DNA from: Siminovitchia sp047228825
Lineage (GTDB): Bacteria > Bacillota > Bacilli > Bacillales > Bacillaceae_C
Direction of reading: 5' to 3'
Assembly: GCF_047228825.1 (NCBI RefSeq)
Contig: NZ_JBFEGN010000004.1
Span: forward strand, 1 to 64,000
Length of the DNA stretch: 64,000 nt
Of this stretch, positions 24,121-32,600 are shown in pieces; position 1 is the first letter of the stretch; each line of letters opens with the position of its first letter. Both the position numbers and the translations under genes were made by a program. The notes below the pieces were generated by a model, which made no database searches, had not been told where the DNA came from, and saw nothing but the letters and a program-made list of their open reading frames with translations.

Positions 24121-24816
24121 GTGGAAAAGAAAACGAACGAACGCCGGATGAAAAATAAAGAAATACAGACAAAAAGAATCATGTCGTATTTTATTGATGC
24201 AACAGCGAAGATTATTGAAGAAGAAGGAATTGAACATGTAACAATACGGAAGGTGGCAGATGCTGCAGGTTACAACAGCGCAACCATTTATAACTATTTC
24301 GAGGATTTGTCGCACTTGATTTTATTTGCATCCTTAAAGTTTTTAAAGAAATATACAGATGCTTTGCCCCAATATTTGTCAAAAGCAAAAACCCCTTTGG
24401 ACAGATACTTTTTAATATGGGAGTGCTTTTGTAAGCATTCGTTTGAATCTCCTCACATATACTTTGCCGTGTTTTCTTCGGACCTGGGTGTCCATCCGGA
24501 TGACCTATCGGACTATTATGATGTGTATCCGGCAGATATATTAAACCTTCCGCAAGATTTAAAGGATATGTTCCTGGAACCGAACATTACGAAAAGAACA
24601 AGAATGGCCTTAAAGAAGGCTGTTGATGACAGTCGGCTTCATCATGTCGAGGTCGACCAAATTGCTGAAACGCATTATTTAATTTGGCAAGGCATGTTGA
24701 CATTGTTTATTAATAACAGATCGACCTACTCGGTCCAGGAAGCGACAGACCGGACGATGGAACATATTAAAAGAACGATGATTCACCTTGACGCCGAAAA
24801 GCCGCGAGTTACATAA
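24121..24816 (+). CDS. TetR-family transcriptional regulator
   Basis: A 231-residue TetR regulator. The helix-turn-helix is clear: IIEEEGIEHVTIRKVADAAG (about residues 32-51), then YNSATIYNYFEDLSHLI. The C-terminal ligand domain is not assigned. GTG at 24121 is preferred because CGGAG lies 10 bases upstream; an ATG at 24148 is an alternative. It converges with the OpuD-like gene, the last 8 bases overlapping within a shared terminator. The palindrome TAATCNNGATTA occurs before this gene and twice in the opuD-reductase gap, so it probably controls the reductase operon and itself. The inducer may be betaine or a related methylamine, which is inference. Confidence 0.88.
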   Translation: MEKKTNERRMKNKEIQTKRIMSYFIDATAKIIEEEGIEHVTIRKVADAAGYNSATIYNYFEDLSHLILFASLKFLKKYTDALPQYLSKAKTPLDRYFLIWECFCKHSFESPHIYFAVFSSDLGVHPDDLSDYYDVYPADILNLPQDLKDMFLEPNITKRTRMALKKAVDDSRLHHVEVDQIAETHYLIWQGMLTLFINNRSTYSVQEATDRTMEHIKRTMIHLDAEKPRVT

Positions 24817-24828
24817 CTCGCGGCTTTT
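24797..24828. terminator. Bidirectional terminator
   Basis: AAAAGCCGCGAGTT and AACTCGCGGCTTTT form a perfect 14-pair stem with an ACAT loop. It overlaps the stop codons of both converging genes. Confidence 0.88.
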
Positions 24829-26332
24829 GGAAATCTTGTTCAGAAGATTGCTGGGCTTTCACATCGTCTTTTAATGATTTTATTAAAGAGACAAACATGC
24901 ATATCATAACAAACACAAATGGAAAAGCGGCAATAATGGAAGCGGTTTGCAATGCGGCCAGTCCGCCAAACCAAAGCAGAACGGCAGCTGTTGCCGATTG
25001 GATGATGCCCCAAATCACTTTTGTTGAATTCGCAGGATTTAATTTTCCTTTTGAAGTTAACATGCCAAGGACGAATGTAGCAGAGTCCGCTGAGGTAATG
25101 AAAAAGATGGCAATTAAAGCAATCGCGATGATTGATACGAAGGTACTAAGCGGAAATTGTCCAATGACTGTGAACAATGCGACCTCTTGCCCTTGTTCAG
25201 TCAAAATGTTTTGGATATTCAAGTTTTGAAAAATCTCCATATGCAGTGCTGTACCGCCAAACACACTGAACCACACAATTCCGAAAATGGTCGGAACAAG
25301 CATGACACCTGCAATAAACTCCCTTATTGTACGGCCTTTGGAAATGCGGGCAATAAATGTTCCGACAAATGGCGACCATGCGATCCACCATGCCCAGTAA
25401 AAAATGGTCCAGCCTTTAGACCATTCCGATTGTTCAAAAGGAACAGAATTCAAGCTCATATCAGGGAGGTTTTGAATGTACATGCCAACCGAGGATGTAA
25501 GCACTTCCAAAATAAAACTCGTTGGACCCATAAAAAGAATGAACACCATTAATAATATGGCTAAAACGACATTGATATTACTTAAATATTTAATTCCCCG
25601 ATTGATACCGGTAATGGCTGACAGCATAAAGCAAAAAGTAACGACAATGATGATTGTTAACGTTGTTGAAAAGTTATTTTCTATGTTCGTCAATGATGAC
25701 AGTCCGCCGCTAATTTGTGCTGCACCCAAACCCAATGATGTAGCTACGCCAAATATTGTCGCAATGACAGCAAGAATATTGACCGTCGTTCCAAGCCCGC
25801 CATCCGCTCTTTTTCCAATGATCGGGCGCAGCGTTTCACTAACGAGTTGGGGTGCATCTTTTCGAAAAGTAAAATAGGCAAGAGAAAGAGCAACGATGCT
25901 ATAAATTGCCCAGGGATGAAGCCCCCAATGCAGGAATGTATAGCTGAGCGATTCTGCCGCCGCCTGCATCGTTTCCGGGTCAGCTTTCGCCGGCGTATAA
26001 AAATGACTGATTGGCTCTGCAACCCCCCAAAAAACAAGCCCCACCCCCATTCCGGCACTAAACAGCATTGCAAACCATGAAATTCTGCTGTATTCCGGTT
26101 TATCATCTTCCTTCCCGAGTTTAATTTTCCCGTACCGCGAAAAAATCAAAAAAAGCGCAACAATGACAAAAAAAGATGCAGAAATTAAATAAAACCACCC
26201 AAAATGATCGACAATAAATCCTTGTACGGAACTTGTTGCTTTATCCATTCCTTCCGGTAAAAATGTACCCCAAATAATAAAGATAACCGTAATGACAGCG
26301 GAAATGACAAAAACGTTTGTCACTTTTCTCAC
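24809..26332 (-). CDS. opuD: BCCT-family glycine betaine transporter, OpuD type
   Basis: A 507-residue carrier with twelve membrane segments and only a short C-terminal tail, as in OpuD. Typical motifs are MLFSAGMGVGLVFWGVAEPI near residue 90, where the aromatic residues shape the betaine site, HWGLHPWAIYS near 137, and FYWAWWIAWSPFVGTFIARI near 315. The GTG start follows AAGGAGTGA. It is divergent from the selenium-dependent reductase operon and shares the TAATCNNGATTA operator region with it, suggesting that it supplies the reductase substrate. That arrangement points to betaine as the substrate, though other trimethylammonium compounds are possible. Confidence 0.92.
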   Translation of the reverse strand: MRKVTNVFVISAVITVIFIIWGTFLPEGMDKATSSVQGFIVDHFGWFYLISASFFVIVALFLIFSRYGKIKLGKEDDKPEYSRISWFAMLFSAGMGVGLVFWGVAEPISHFYTPAKADPETMQAAAESLSYTFLHWGLHPWAIYSIVALSLAYFTFRKDAPQLVSETLRPIIGKRADGGLGTTVNILAVIATIFGVATSLGLGAAQISGGLSSLTNIENNFSTTLTIIIVVTFCFMLSAITGINRGIKYLSNINVVLAILLMVFILFMGPTSFILEVLTSSVGMYIQNLPDMSLNSVPFEQSEWSKGWTIFYWAWWIAWSPFVGTFIARISKGRTIREFIAGVMLVPTIFGIVWFSVFGGTALHMEIFQNLNIQNILTEQGQEVALFTVIGQFPLSTFVSIIAIALIAIFFITSADSATFVLGMLTSKGKLNPANSTKVIWGIIQSATAAVLLWFGGLAALQTASIIAAFPFVFVMICMFVSLIKSLKDDVKAQQSSEQDFQKPRVM

Positions 26333-26406
26333 AGACTCACTCCTTATAAAAATTGATAAAGATTAGCTAACAGAAAAGCTCATATGACTTAACAAATCAA
26401 ATATAT

Positions 26407-26418
26407 TAATCATGATTG
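26407..26418. promoter_or_regulatory. Candidate TetR operator, opuD side
   Basis: TAATC-AT-GATTG, one base from the perfect palindrome found before the tetR and reductase genes, 75 bases upstream of the carrier start. Confidence 0.5.
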
Positions 26419-26531
26419 TAACATAACCAGAATTGAATATAAACAATAATTAAATAATTTTATTACTGAATTAAGCAAAAGTTCTTTACTTTTCAAAAAA
26501 GTACTGATATATTTTATTCAAGATTAAAAAA

Positions 26532-26543
26532 TAATCATGATTA
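26532..26543. promoter_or_regulatory. Candidate TetR operator, reductase side
   Basis: Perfect palindrome TAATC-AT-GATTA immediately upstream of the ribosome site of the first reductase gene, a position suited to blocking transcription. Confidence 0.55.
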
Positions 26544-26555
26544 CGGAGGGGGACA

Positions 26556-27863
26556 ATGAAATTAGAACTGGGATATTTCCATGTTGAAGACATTGTTTTC
26601 GGAAGTAAAACATTTTATGAGAATGGCATTTTAACAATAAATAAGAAAGAAGCACTCGATATCGTTTTTGAAGACGAAAACATAATCGATGCAGACATTC
26701 ATATCGCTAAAAGCGGCCAACCTATCCGTATCACGCCTGTAAAAGAAGCAGTGGAACCCCGCTGCAAAGTTTCGGGCGGCGTTATGTTTCCGGGGGTAAC
26801 GAATAAACTTGTGCCGGCTGGTCAGGGAAGAACCCATATTTTAAAAGGAAGCTGTGTTCTTGGTGTCGGAAAACATTGGGGCGGTTTCCAGGATGGCTTG
26901 ATTGATATGAGTGGACCGGGGGCAAAACAGACGATGTTTTCCGAGTTGCTGAATATTTGCCTCGTTGCAGATACGAATGAAGAATTTGAGCGGCAGGAAC
27001 AACAGAAAAGAAATAAGGCGATCCGCTGGGCGGCGATGCGGATGGCCGAATACTTGGGGAATTGTGTAAAAAACATGGAACCCGAAGAAGTAAAGATCAT
27101 TGAACATGTTCCTTTACATGAACGAAGTGAGGAAGTGAGGCAGCTTCCTTCGGTCGTTTATGTTTTGCAGCTTCAATCCCAAATGCTAGAAAGCGGCTAC
27201 AATGCTTTGGTGTATGGATGGGATGCCAACAAAATGCTTCCCACCTTCTTAACTCCAAATGAATTGCTTGATGGAGCTGTTATTTCCGGAAGCTTTATGC
27301 CTGCATCATCCAAAATCTCAACATACCAGCATGTAAATAATTCAACAATCATGCGGCTGGTGGAAGAGCATGGGAAAACGATTAATTTCTTGGGTGTGAT
27401 TTTATCTAACTTGAATGTACAGCTGGAGGAAAAAGAACGCTCCGCTTTGTTTGTCCGCCAATTAGCCACATCTTTGGGCGCTCAGGGGGCAATTGTTGCG
27501 GAGGAGGGTTATGGAAATCCGGATTCCGACTTTATTCTCGTCATCAATGAATTGGAAGATGCCGGGATCAAAGTAGTTGGCATTACAAATGAATGTACCG
27601 GCCGTGACGGAAAATCCCAGTCGCTTGTGGATCTGTCGGAAAAGGCAAACGCTATCGTATCAACAGGAAACGTTTCACAATATTTGGAGTTGGGGCCGAT
27701 GGAAATCGTCATTGGGAACCTTGAGGCATTGGCGAGAGATGGAAATTCTGGTGGATGGTCCGAATCGGTGTTGCCGGATGGGTCGATAAGGATGGAAAAT
27801 AACGGAATGTTTTGTGCCGATTCAAGTACCGGCGATTATCATAAGACGGTAGTTGAGTATTAA
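26556..27863 (+). CDS. grdH: Glycine/sarcosine/betaine reductase component B, alpha-beta precursor
   Basis: A 435-residue proprotein of the GrdE/GrdG/GrdH family. In known members it is cut in front of a cysteine that becomes the pyruvoyl group of the beta chain; the matching cysteine is residue 347 in GITNECTGRDG. The pyruvoyl group binds the substrate amine while the Sec subunit, encoded next, attacks it. Other family stretches are LELGYFHVEDIVFG at the start and NFLGVILSNLNVQLEEKER near 275. It opens a six-gene operon and follows GGAGGGGG. Which amine is used cannot be read from the protein; gbsAB, two BCCT carriers and divergent opuD make betaine (GrdH) the best guess. Confidence 0.92.
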   Translation: MKLELGYFHVEDIVFGSKTFYENGILTINKKEALDIVFEDENIIDADIHIAKSGQPIRITPVKEAVEPRCKVSGGVMFPGVTNKLVPAGQGRTHILKGSCVLGVGKHWGGFQDGLIDMSGPGAKQTMFSELLNICLVADTNEEFERQEQQKRNKAIRWAAMRMAEYLGNCVKNMEPEEVKIIEHVPLHERSEEVRQLPSVVYVLQLQSQMLESGYNALVYGWDANKMLPTFLTPNELLDGAVISGSFMPASSKISTYQHVNNSTIMRLVEEHGKTINFLGVILSNLNVQLEEKERSALFVRQLATSLGAQGAIVAEEGYGNPDSDFILVINELEDAGIKVVGITNECTGRDGKSQSLVDLSEKANAIVSTGNVSQYLELGPMEIVIGNLEALARDGNSGGWSESVLPDGSIRMENNGMFCADSSTGDYHKTVVEY

Positions 27864-27880
27864 AGTGAGGTGAAAGAAGG

Positions 27881-29197
27881 ATGAAGAAAGCGGTTCATTA
27901 CATCAACCAATTTTTCGGCCAGATAGGGGGAGAAGACAAAGCCGATTTCGAACCTGTCATACGTGAAGGGACAGTTGGGCCGGGAATGCTTCTAAATAAC
28001 TTATTGTCTCCTGTCGCTGAAGTCACGCACACGATTATTTGCGGAGATAACTTTTTTGGTTCCCATAAAAGGGATGCTATAGACCGGATTCTGCAGTTTT
28101 TGGAAGATAAAGAGTTTGACATTTTCATAGCCGGGCCTGCTTTCATGGCCGGACGATATGGAACGGCATGCGGGGAAATATGCAAAGCAGTGCAAGAGCG
28201 CTATGGTGTTCCCGTTATTACAAGCATGCATCCAGAAAATCCGGGAGCGGAAATGTTCCGAAAAGATATTTATATTTTTCCGGGCGGCAACAGTGCGGTT
28301 TCCATGAGAAAAGATATGCCGAAAATGGCGGGCTTTGCAAAAAAACTGCTGCAAAATGAGGCATTGCAGCCGGCATGTGAGGAAGGCTATCTTCCAAGAG
28401 GGATCCGGTTGGAGGCGTTCAAAGAATCCGGGGAAATCGGGGCAGACCGGGCCGTCAATATGTTGATCAATAAATTATATAACAAAGAATATACGACAGA
28501 AATGCCAATGCCTGTCATCGACCGGGTGTCGATTGCCAGCCCGGTAAAGGACCTGAGCAAAGCAACGATTGCACTGGTAAGTTCGGGCGGAATTGTACCT
28601 CTTGGCAATCCCGATCGAATACAATCAGCATCTGCCACCAAATGGGGAAAATACGATGTCTCGGGAATCGACTCGCTACCGGCAGGAGAATGGGAAACGA
28701 TTCATGCCGGATTTGATCCTACAGCTGCAAACGATGACCCAAATAGAATTGTACCTCTGGATGTAATCAGGGAGTTGGAAAAAGAGGGGAGAATCGGCAA
28801 GCTTCATCATTATATCTATTCGACGGTAGGGACGGGGACTACACAAGCGGAAGCGAGCCGAATGGGGGCCGAAATTGCCCAGGAATTACTTGATGCCAAC
28901 GTATCGGCGGTAATACTAACCTCTACCTGAGGAACTTGTACTCGTTGCGGGGCAACGATTACAAAAGAAATTGAGCGGGCAGGGATTCCAATCGTTCAGA
29001 TGGCCAATCTTGTCTCCATTGCATTAACAGTAGGAGCGAACCGCGTTGTTCCTACCATTTCCATCCCTTACCCACTTGGAGATCCCAATACGCCGATCGA
29101 GCAGCAAAGAAAACTGCGCAGACATCGAACCGAAGTTGCCTTGGAAGCCTTGACACAAACAATAGAGGAACCAACGCTCTTTGAGGTAAAAATTTAG
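27881..29197 (+). CDS. grdI: Reductase component B gamma subunit, selenoprotein
   Basis: The gene reads through a TGA at 28928-28930 (residue 350) as Sec and gives a full-length 438-residue protein; the Sec motif LTSTUGTCTRCGATI matches the UxxC motif of GrdB/GrdF/GrdI. The part beyond the TGA, 88 residues with PTISIPYPLGDPNTP, is essential and fully conserved in character. The selenol attacks the pyruvoyl-bound substrate to form a Se-carboxymethyl intermediate passed to GrdA. A hairpin follows the TGA by 12 bases. It lies 17 bases after the precursor gene. Reading it as two separate genes would be wrong. The substrate (betaine, sarcosine or glycine) is set by context only. Confidence 0.94.
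28943..28957 (+). promoter_or_regulatory. Candidate bSECIS hairpin of the component B gene
   Basis: CGTTGC-GGG-GCAACG, a perfect 6-pair stem with a GGG loop, begins 12 bases after the TGA. Confidence 0.65.
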
Positions 29198-29214
29198 GGA
29201 AGGGAAGTGGGGAC

Positions 29215-30189
29215 ATGATGACCGAAAAAATATACGATGTAATCATTGCAGGTGCAGGGCCTGCCGGCATGACTGCAGCGGTGTATACATCCCGGGCCAA
29301 CATGAAAACGCTGATGATAGAAAAAGGGCTGCCGGGCGGGCAAATGGCCAATACACAGGATATTGAGAATTATCCTGGATTTGAGAACGTTTTGGGCCCG
29401 GAGCTGTCGCAAAAAATGTTTGACCATGCCCAAAAGTTCGGGGCGGAATTTGCCCGGGGGGAGATCCTGAAGATTGAAGACGATGGCTTATTGAAACGGG
29501 TCACCTTACGGGACCGGGAATATAAGGCCAAGTCCGTCATCGTGGCGACTGGTGCCAAACATCGGGAGCTTGGTATACCCGGAGAGAAAGAACTGGCCGG
29601 CTTTGGCGTGTCTTACTGTGCAGTATGCGACGGGGCGTTCTTTGCCGACCAGGAGCTTGTGGTTGTGGGCGGCGGAGATTCCGCTGTAGAGGAAGCATTG
29701 TTTCTTACACGCTTTGCTTCAAAAGTCACAATTATCCATAGGCGGGATCAGTTAAGGGCACAAAAGATCATCCAAAAACGGGCCTTTGACAATGAAAAAA
29801 TAGAATTTATTTGGGATCATACAGTGGAAGAGATCCTGGGGGACGGCCTTGTTTCCGGTGTGCGTATCAAACATACCAAAACCGGGGAAACAAGAGAATT
29901 TCCTTGCGGCGGGGTATTTATATACATCGGCATGGACCCGATTACGGATTGTGTGAGGGATTTGGGGATTACGAATGAAAATGGATATGTCGTCGTGGAT
30001 GAAAATATGAAGACATCTGTTGCCGGCGTGTTTTCCGCCGGGGATGTCAATGAAAAAATGCTGCGGCAAATCATCACGGCAACTGGAGATGGAAGTGTTG
30101 CTGCTTTATCTGCCCAGCAATATGCAGAGAGTCTGGAAGAACAAATCAGCGGGAAGGCAGGAATGGAATATGGCGCGGCCGGTTATTAA
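29215..30189 (+). CDS. trxB: Thioredoxin reductase of the reductase operon
   Basis: A 324-residue FAD/NADPH-dependent reductase of low-Mr TrxB type. It has an N-terminal FAD motif GAGPAGMTAAVYTSRA near residue 12, the redox motif SYCAVCDGAFFADQ near 138, an NADPH motif VVGGGDSAVEEALFLTRFA near 155 and GVFSAGDVNEKMLRQI near 270. It passes electrons from NADPH to the thioredoxin encoded three genes on, which reduces the selenol of GrdA. Thioredoxin genes are a constant part of grd operons. It overlaps grdC by 20 bases. The genome should hold another, housekeeping trxB. Confidence 0.94.
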   Translation: MMTEKIYDVIIAGAGPAGMTAAVYTSRANMKTLMIEKGLPGGQMANTQDIENYPGFENVLGPELSQKMFDHAQKFGAEFARGEILKIEDDGLLKRVTLRDREYKAKSVIVATGAKHRELGIPGEKELAGFGVSYCAVCDGAFFADQELVVVGGGDSAVEEALFLTRFASKVTIIHRRDQLRAQKIIQKRAFDNEKIEFIWDHTVEEILGDGLVSGVRIKHTKTGETREFPCGGVFIYIGMDPITDCVRDLGITNENGYVVVDENMKTSVAGVFSAGDVNEKMLRQIITATGDGSVAALSAQQYAESLEEQISGKAGMEYGAAGY

Positions 30190-31621
30190 GGGAACGTCTT
30201 ATGTAATTACTCATACACCGAGTTTGGTCCGGTACGGCTCCAAGCCGGTGAGGGAGATAGAAAAAAACAAGGAGCTGCTGGGTGATATCTTGTCGAGCTT
30301 AAGAAGCTTTGAGGAGGCGGTGGCCTATCCCCCGAACCAGGTGTTCATCGGAAACATGAGGCCCGAACAGCTCAAAGAGTATGAACGGCCCTGGACGAAT
30401 GTCCAGGTGGAGAATGCCAGCCGCTTCAGCGAGTGGGGGGAAATCTTGCCGGAGACGGAGTTTTACGGATGGCTGAAAATCGCGGATCAATTTAATCTCG
30501 TCTTCTTGGAAGAACACTTTGTGGAGCGGGTGAAAAAAGAATGGGCCGACCATCCGCTCGTGACCGAAGCGGATCTGAAAGCCCTGGGCACTGGAGAAAC
30601 TGCAGAGGAGATCGAGAGAAAAATAGCCGGCGGCGACTCCCTGCCGCTTTATATCAATAAAGACGAACTGGTGGGGGTGATCCTCACGGGACACGAGGAG
30701 GATAAAAACTTGTCGGCGCATATACTGCTTGAAAACTTGAGCAACAAAGCGTCCGGGATTGTGGCGATGCGCCATGTGCTCCGTGCCTTTGATGTCAAGC
30801 CTGAAGAAATTGATTATGTGATCGGCTGTGACGAGGAGGCAGTAGGTGACCGCTATCAGCGCGGAGGCGGGAACATGGCCAAATCCATTGCCGAACATGC
30901 GGGATGTGCCAATGCAACAGGTTCTGATATCAAATCCTTCTGCTGTGCTCCGGCCCATGCGGTCAGTGTGGCCTCAGCCTTTGTCCAGGCCGGAATCTAT
31001 AAAAATGTATTGGTGATCGGCGGCGGATGCCTGGCCAAACTCGGAATGAAGTTTGCCGGGAGCCTTTCAAAGAACATGCCGGTGACAGAAGACATCATGG
31101 GGGCGATCGGTATTATCATCGGGGATGATGACGGGAAAAGTCCCGTCATCCGTACGGACGCATTTGGAAAGCATGATATTTCTGCAGGATCCTCCAATCA
31201 GGCCATCTATCAATCTTTAATTATCAAACCGCTGGAAAAGATCGGTCTTAACATCACGGACATTGATAAATATGCCGTGGAACTCCACAACCCGGATGTC
31301 ACAGAGCCCAATGGAAACGGAAATGTCCCGCGAGGAAGCTACCGGACGATTGCGGCCATGGCTGTCATGAAAAAGGAATTGGAGCGCTCCGAAATGGAGT
31401 CCTTCGAAGAAAAGCATGGGATGCCCGGGTTTTCGCCCACCCAGGGCCATATTGCCTCCGCCATTCCGTTTTTGGGCCATGCGCGGGACATGATCATGAA
31501 GGGAGAAATAGACAATTCCATGTTTGTCGGGAAAGGAAGCCTATTTTTGGGAAAAATGACAAACCTTTCAGATGGCATGTCATTTTTAATAGAAAAAAAT
31601 GATGGGAGGAAAGCTGTATGA
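30170..31621 (+). CDS. grdC: Reductase component C, beta subunit (GrdC)
   Basis: A 483-residue protein of the GrdC family, related to ketoacyl-ACP synthase III. GDRYQRGGGNMAKSIAEHAG near residue 225 and SFCCAPAHAVSVASAFVQAG near 255 carry the cysteine that takes the acetyl group, and GHIASAIPFLGHARDM near 430 carries the active-site histidine region. It moves the carboxymethyl group of GrdA to an acetyl thioester, then to acetyl phosphate. In Clostridia component C is GrdC plus GrdD; no GrdD follows here. The ATG at 30170 lies inside the end of trxB. The last bases overlap the thioredoxin start by 4. Confidence 0.93.
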   Translation: MARPVIKGTSYVITHTPSLVRYGSKPVREIEKNKELLGDILSSLRSFEEAVAYPPNQVFIGNMRPEQLKEYERPWTNVQVENASRFSEWGEILPETEFYGWLKIADQFNLVFLEEHFVERVKKEWADHPLVTEADLKALGTGETAEEIERKIAGGDSLPLYINKDELVGVILTGHEEDKNLSAHILLENLSNKASGIVAMRHVLRAFDVKPEEIDYVIGCDEEAVGDRYQRGGGNMAKSIAEHAGCANATGSDIKSFCCAPAHAVSVASAFVQAGIYKNVLVIGGGCLAKLGMKFAGSLSKNMPVTEDIMGAIGIIIGDDDGKSPVIRTDAFGKHDISAGSSNQAIYQSLIIKPLEKIGLNITDIDKYAVELHNPDVTEPNGNGNVPRGSYRTIAAMAVMKKELERSEMESFEEKHGMPGFSPTQGHIASAIPFLGHARDMIMKGEIDNSMFVGKGSLFLGKMTNLSDGMSFLIEKNDGRKAV

Positions 31622-31947
31622 TCGAGGTCAATAAAGAAAACTTCGAAGCGGAAGTGCTTCAGGCGGATCTGCCGGTCATCGTGGATTTTTGGGGGCCGAG
31701 CTGCCAGCCGTGCCTGGAACTGATGCCGGACGTGGAAGCCTTGTCGCAAGCTTATGACGGCAAAGTGAAAATCGTGAAACTAAACAGTGCCCAAAATCGA
31801 AGGCTTTGCATCAACCACCGTGTAATGGGGCTTCCGGCGTTTTTAGTATTTAAAAATGGGGAAGAGGTAAAAAGAATCTCCGGTGGTGACTTAACGAAAG
31901 AAGATATTGAAAACCTGATCAAAGAAGTTGCACTTGTTCAATCATAA
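31618..31947 (+). CDS. trxA: Thioredoxin of the reductase operon
   Basis: A 109-residue thioredoxin with DFWGPSCQPCLELMPDVE near residues 24-41. The active site is CQPC rather than the usual CGPC, and the preceding residues WGPS replace WAPW, which is typical of specialised thioredoxins in glycine reductase operons. The cis-proline loop MGLPAFLVF near residue 70 is present. It would reduce the mixed selenide-sulfide of GrdA after each turnover using the TrxB of the same operon. Start and grdC stop overlap as ATGA. Confidence 0.92.
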   Translation: MIEVNKENFEAEVLQADLPVIVDFWGPSCQPCLELMPDVEALSQAYDGKVKIVKLNSAQNRRLCINHRVMGLPAFLVFKNGEEVKRISGGDLTKEDIENLIKEVALVQS

Positions 31948-31967
31948 AAAGAAAGGGCTGAAAAACG

Positions 31968-32438
31968 ATGGAATTGAAAGGGAAAAAAGTGTTCATTTTG
32001 GGAGAAAGAGACGGGGTGCCGGCACCGGCCATTGAGGAATGCCTGAAAGCTGCCGGAGTGGATGTTATTTATAAAGATACCCAGTGCTTCGTCTGAACGG
32101 CAGCAGGTGCGGTGGACCAGGTGGTCCAGGGAGAGTTGAAAAAAGCTGCTGAAGAATATGGAAGCGAGAACGTTGTGGTGATCTTGGGATCCCCGGATGA
32201 AGACAGTGTTGATATTTATGCCGAAACCGTAACGCTTGGAGACCCGACCTATGCGGGGCCTCTGGCCGGGGTGGCGCTTGGATTGCATGTGTACCACATT
32301 TTGGAAGATGAAATCAAAGCGCAAATACCGGAAGATATCTACGAGGAGCAGGTCGGTCTTATGGAACTGTCGCTTGACAAGGATAGCATATGTGCAGCGA
32401 GTAAACAGGCCAGGGAGAATTATTTGAAGGGTGAATGA
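31968..32438 (+). CDS. grdA: Glycine/sarcosine/betaine reductase selenoprotein A (GrdA)
   Basis: A 156-residue protein read through a TGA at 32094-32096 (residue 43). The motif TQCFVUTAAGAVDQ is the classic CxxU redox motif of GrdA, with the N-terminal GKKVFILGERDGVPAPAIEEC and VVVILGSPDEDS near residue 67 also matching. It carries the carboxymethyl selenoether made by component B to component C and releases acetyl to GrdC. The start ATG lies 20 bases after trxA with GAAAGGG upstream. A hairpin is 16 bases after the TGA. It closes the operon and a terminator follows. Frame-only callers would see just the fragment beginning at 32112. Confidence 0.97.
32113..32128 (+). promoter_or_regulatory. 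Candidate bSECIS hairpin of grdA
   Basis: TGGAC-CAGGTG-GTCCA (extendable to TGGACCA/TGGTCCA) begins 16 bases after the TGA, with GG in the loop. Confidence 0.6.
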
Positions 32439-32508
32439 TTCATACTGCCAGGACATGGTTCATGAAGAAGGTCCGCCGCCAATCATTTGGGGGCGGATTT
32501 ACTATTAT

Positions 32509-32547
32509 AAAAGTGCTTCCCGATGCTTGAGAGGCACTTTTTCTTTT
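32509..32547 (+). terminator. Terminator of the reductase operon
   Basis: AAAAGTGCTTC pairs with GAGGCACTTTT (one wobble), followed by TCTTTT. A second GC-rich hairpin (TCCGCC/GGCGGA) lies just before it. Confidence 0.8.
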
Positions 32548-32571
32548 AAGTAAAATATTCGGAATATTCCA

Positions 32572-32600
32572 TTGTTATATAAATGTCATTTTGTTATAAT
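32572..32600 (+). promoter_or_regulatory. Sigma-A-type promoter of the TAXI transporter
   Basis: TTGTTA and TATAAT are 17 bases apart. A GGAATATTCC palindrome lies immediately upstream. The leader to the first gene is about 115 bases. Confidence 0.65.

Noticed and set aside
30299..30958. 219-residue minus-strand frame inside grdC
   Set aside because: Antisense shadow of grdC.
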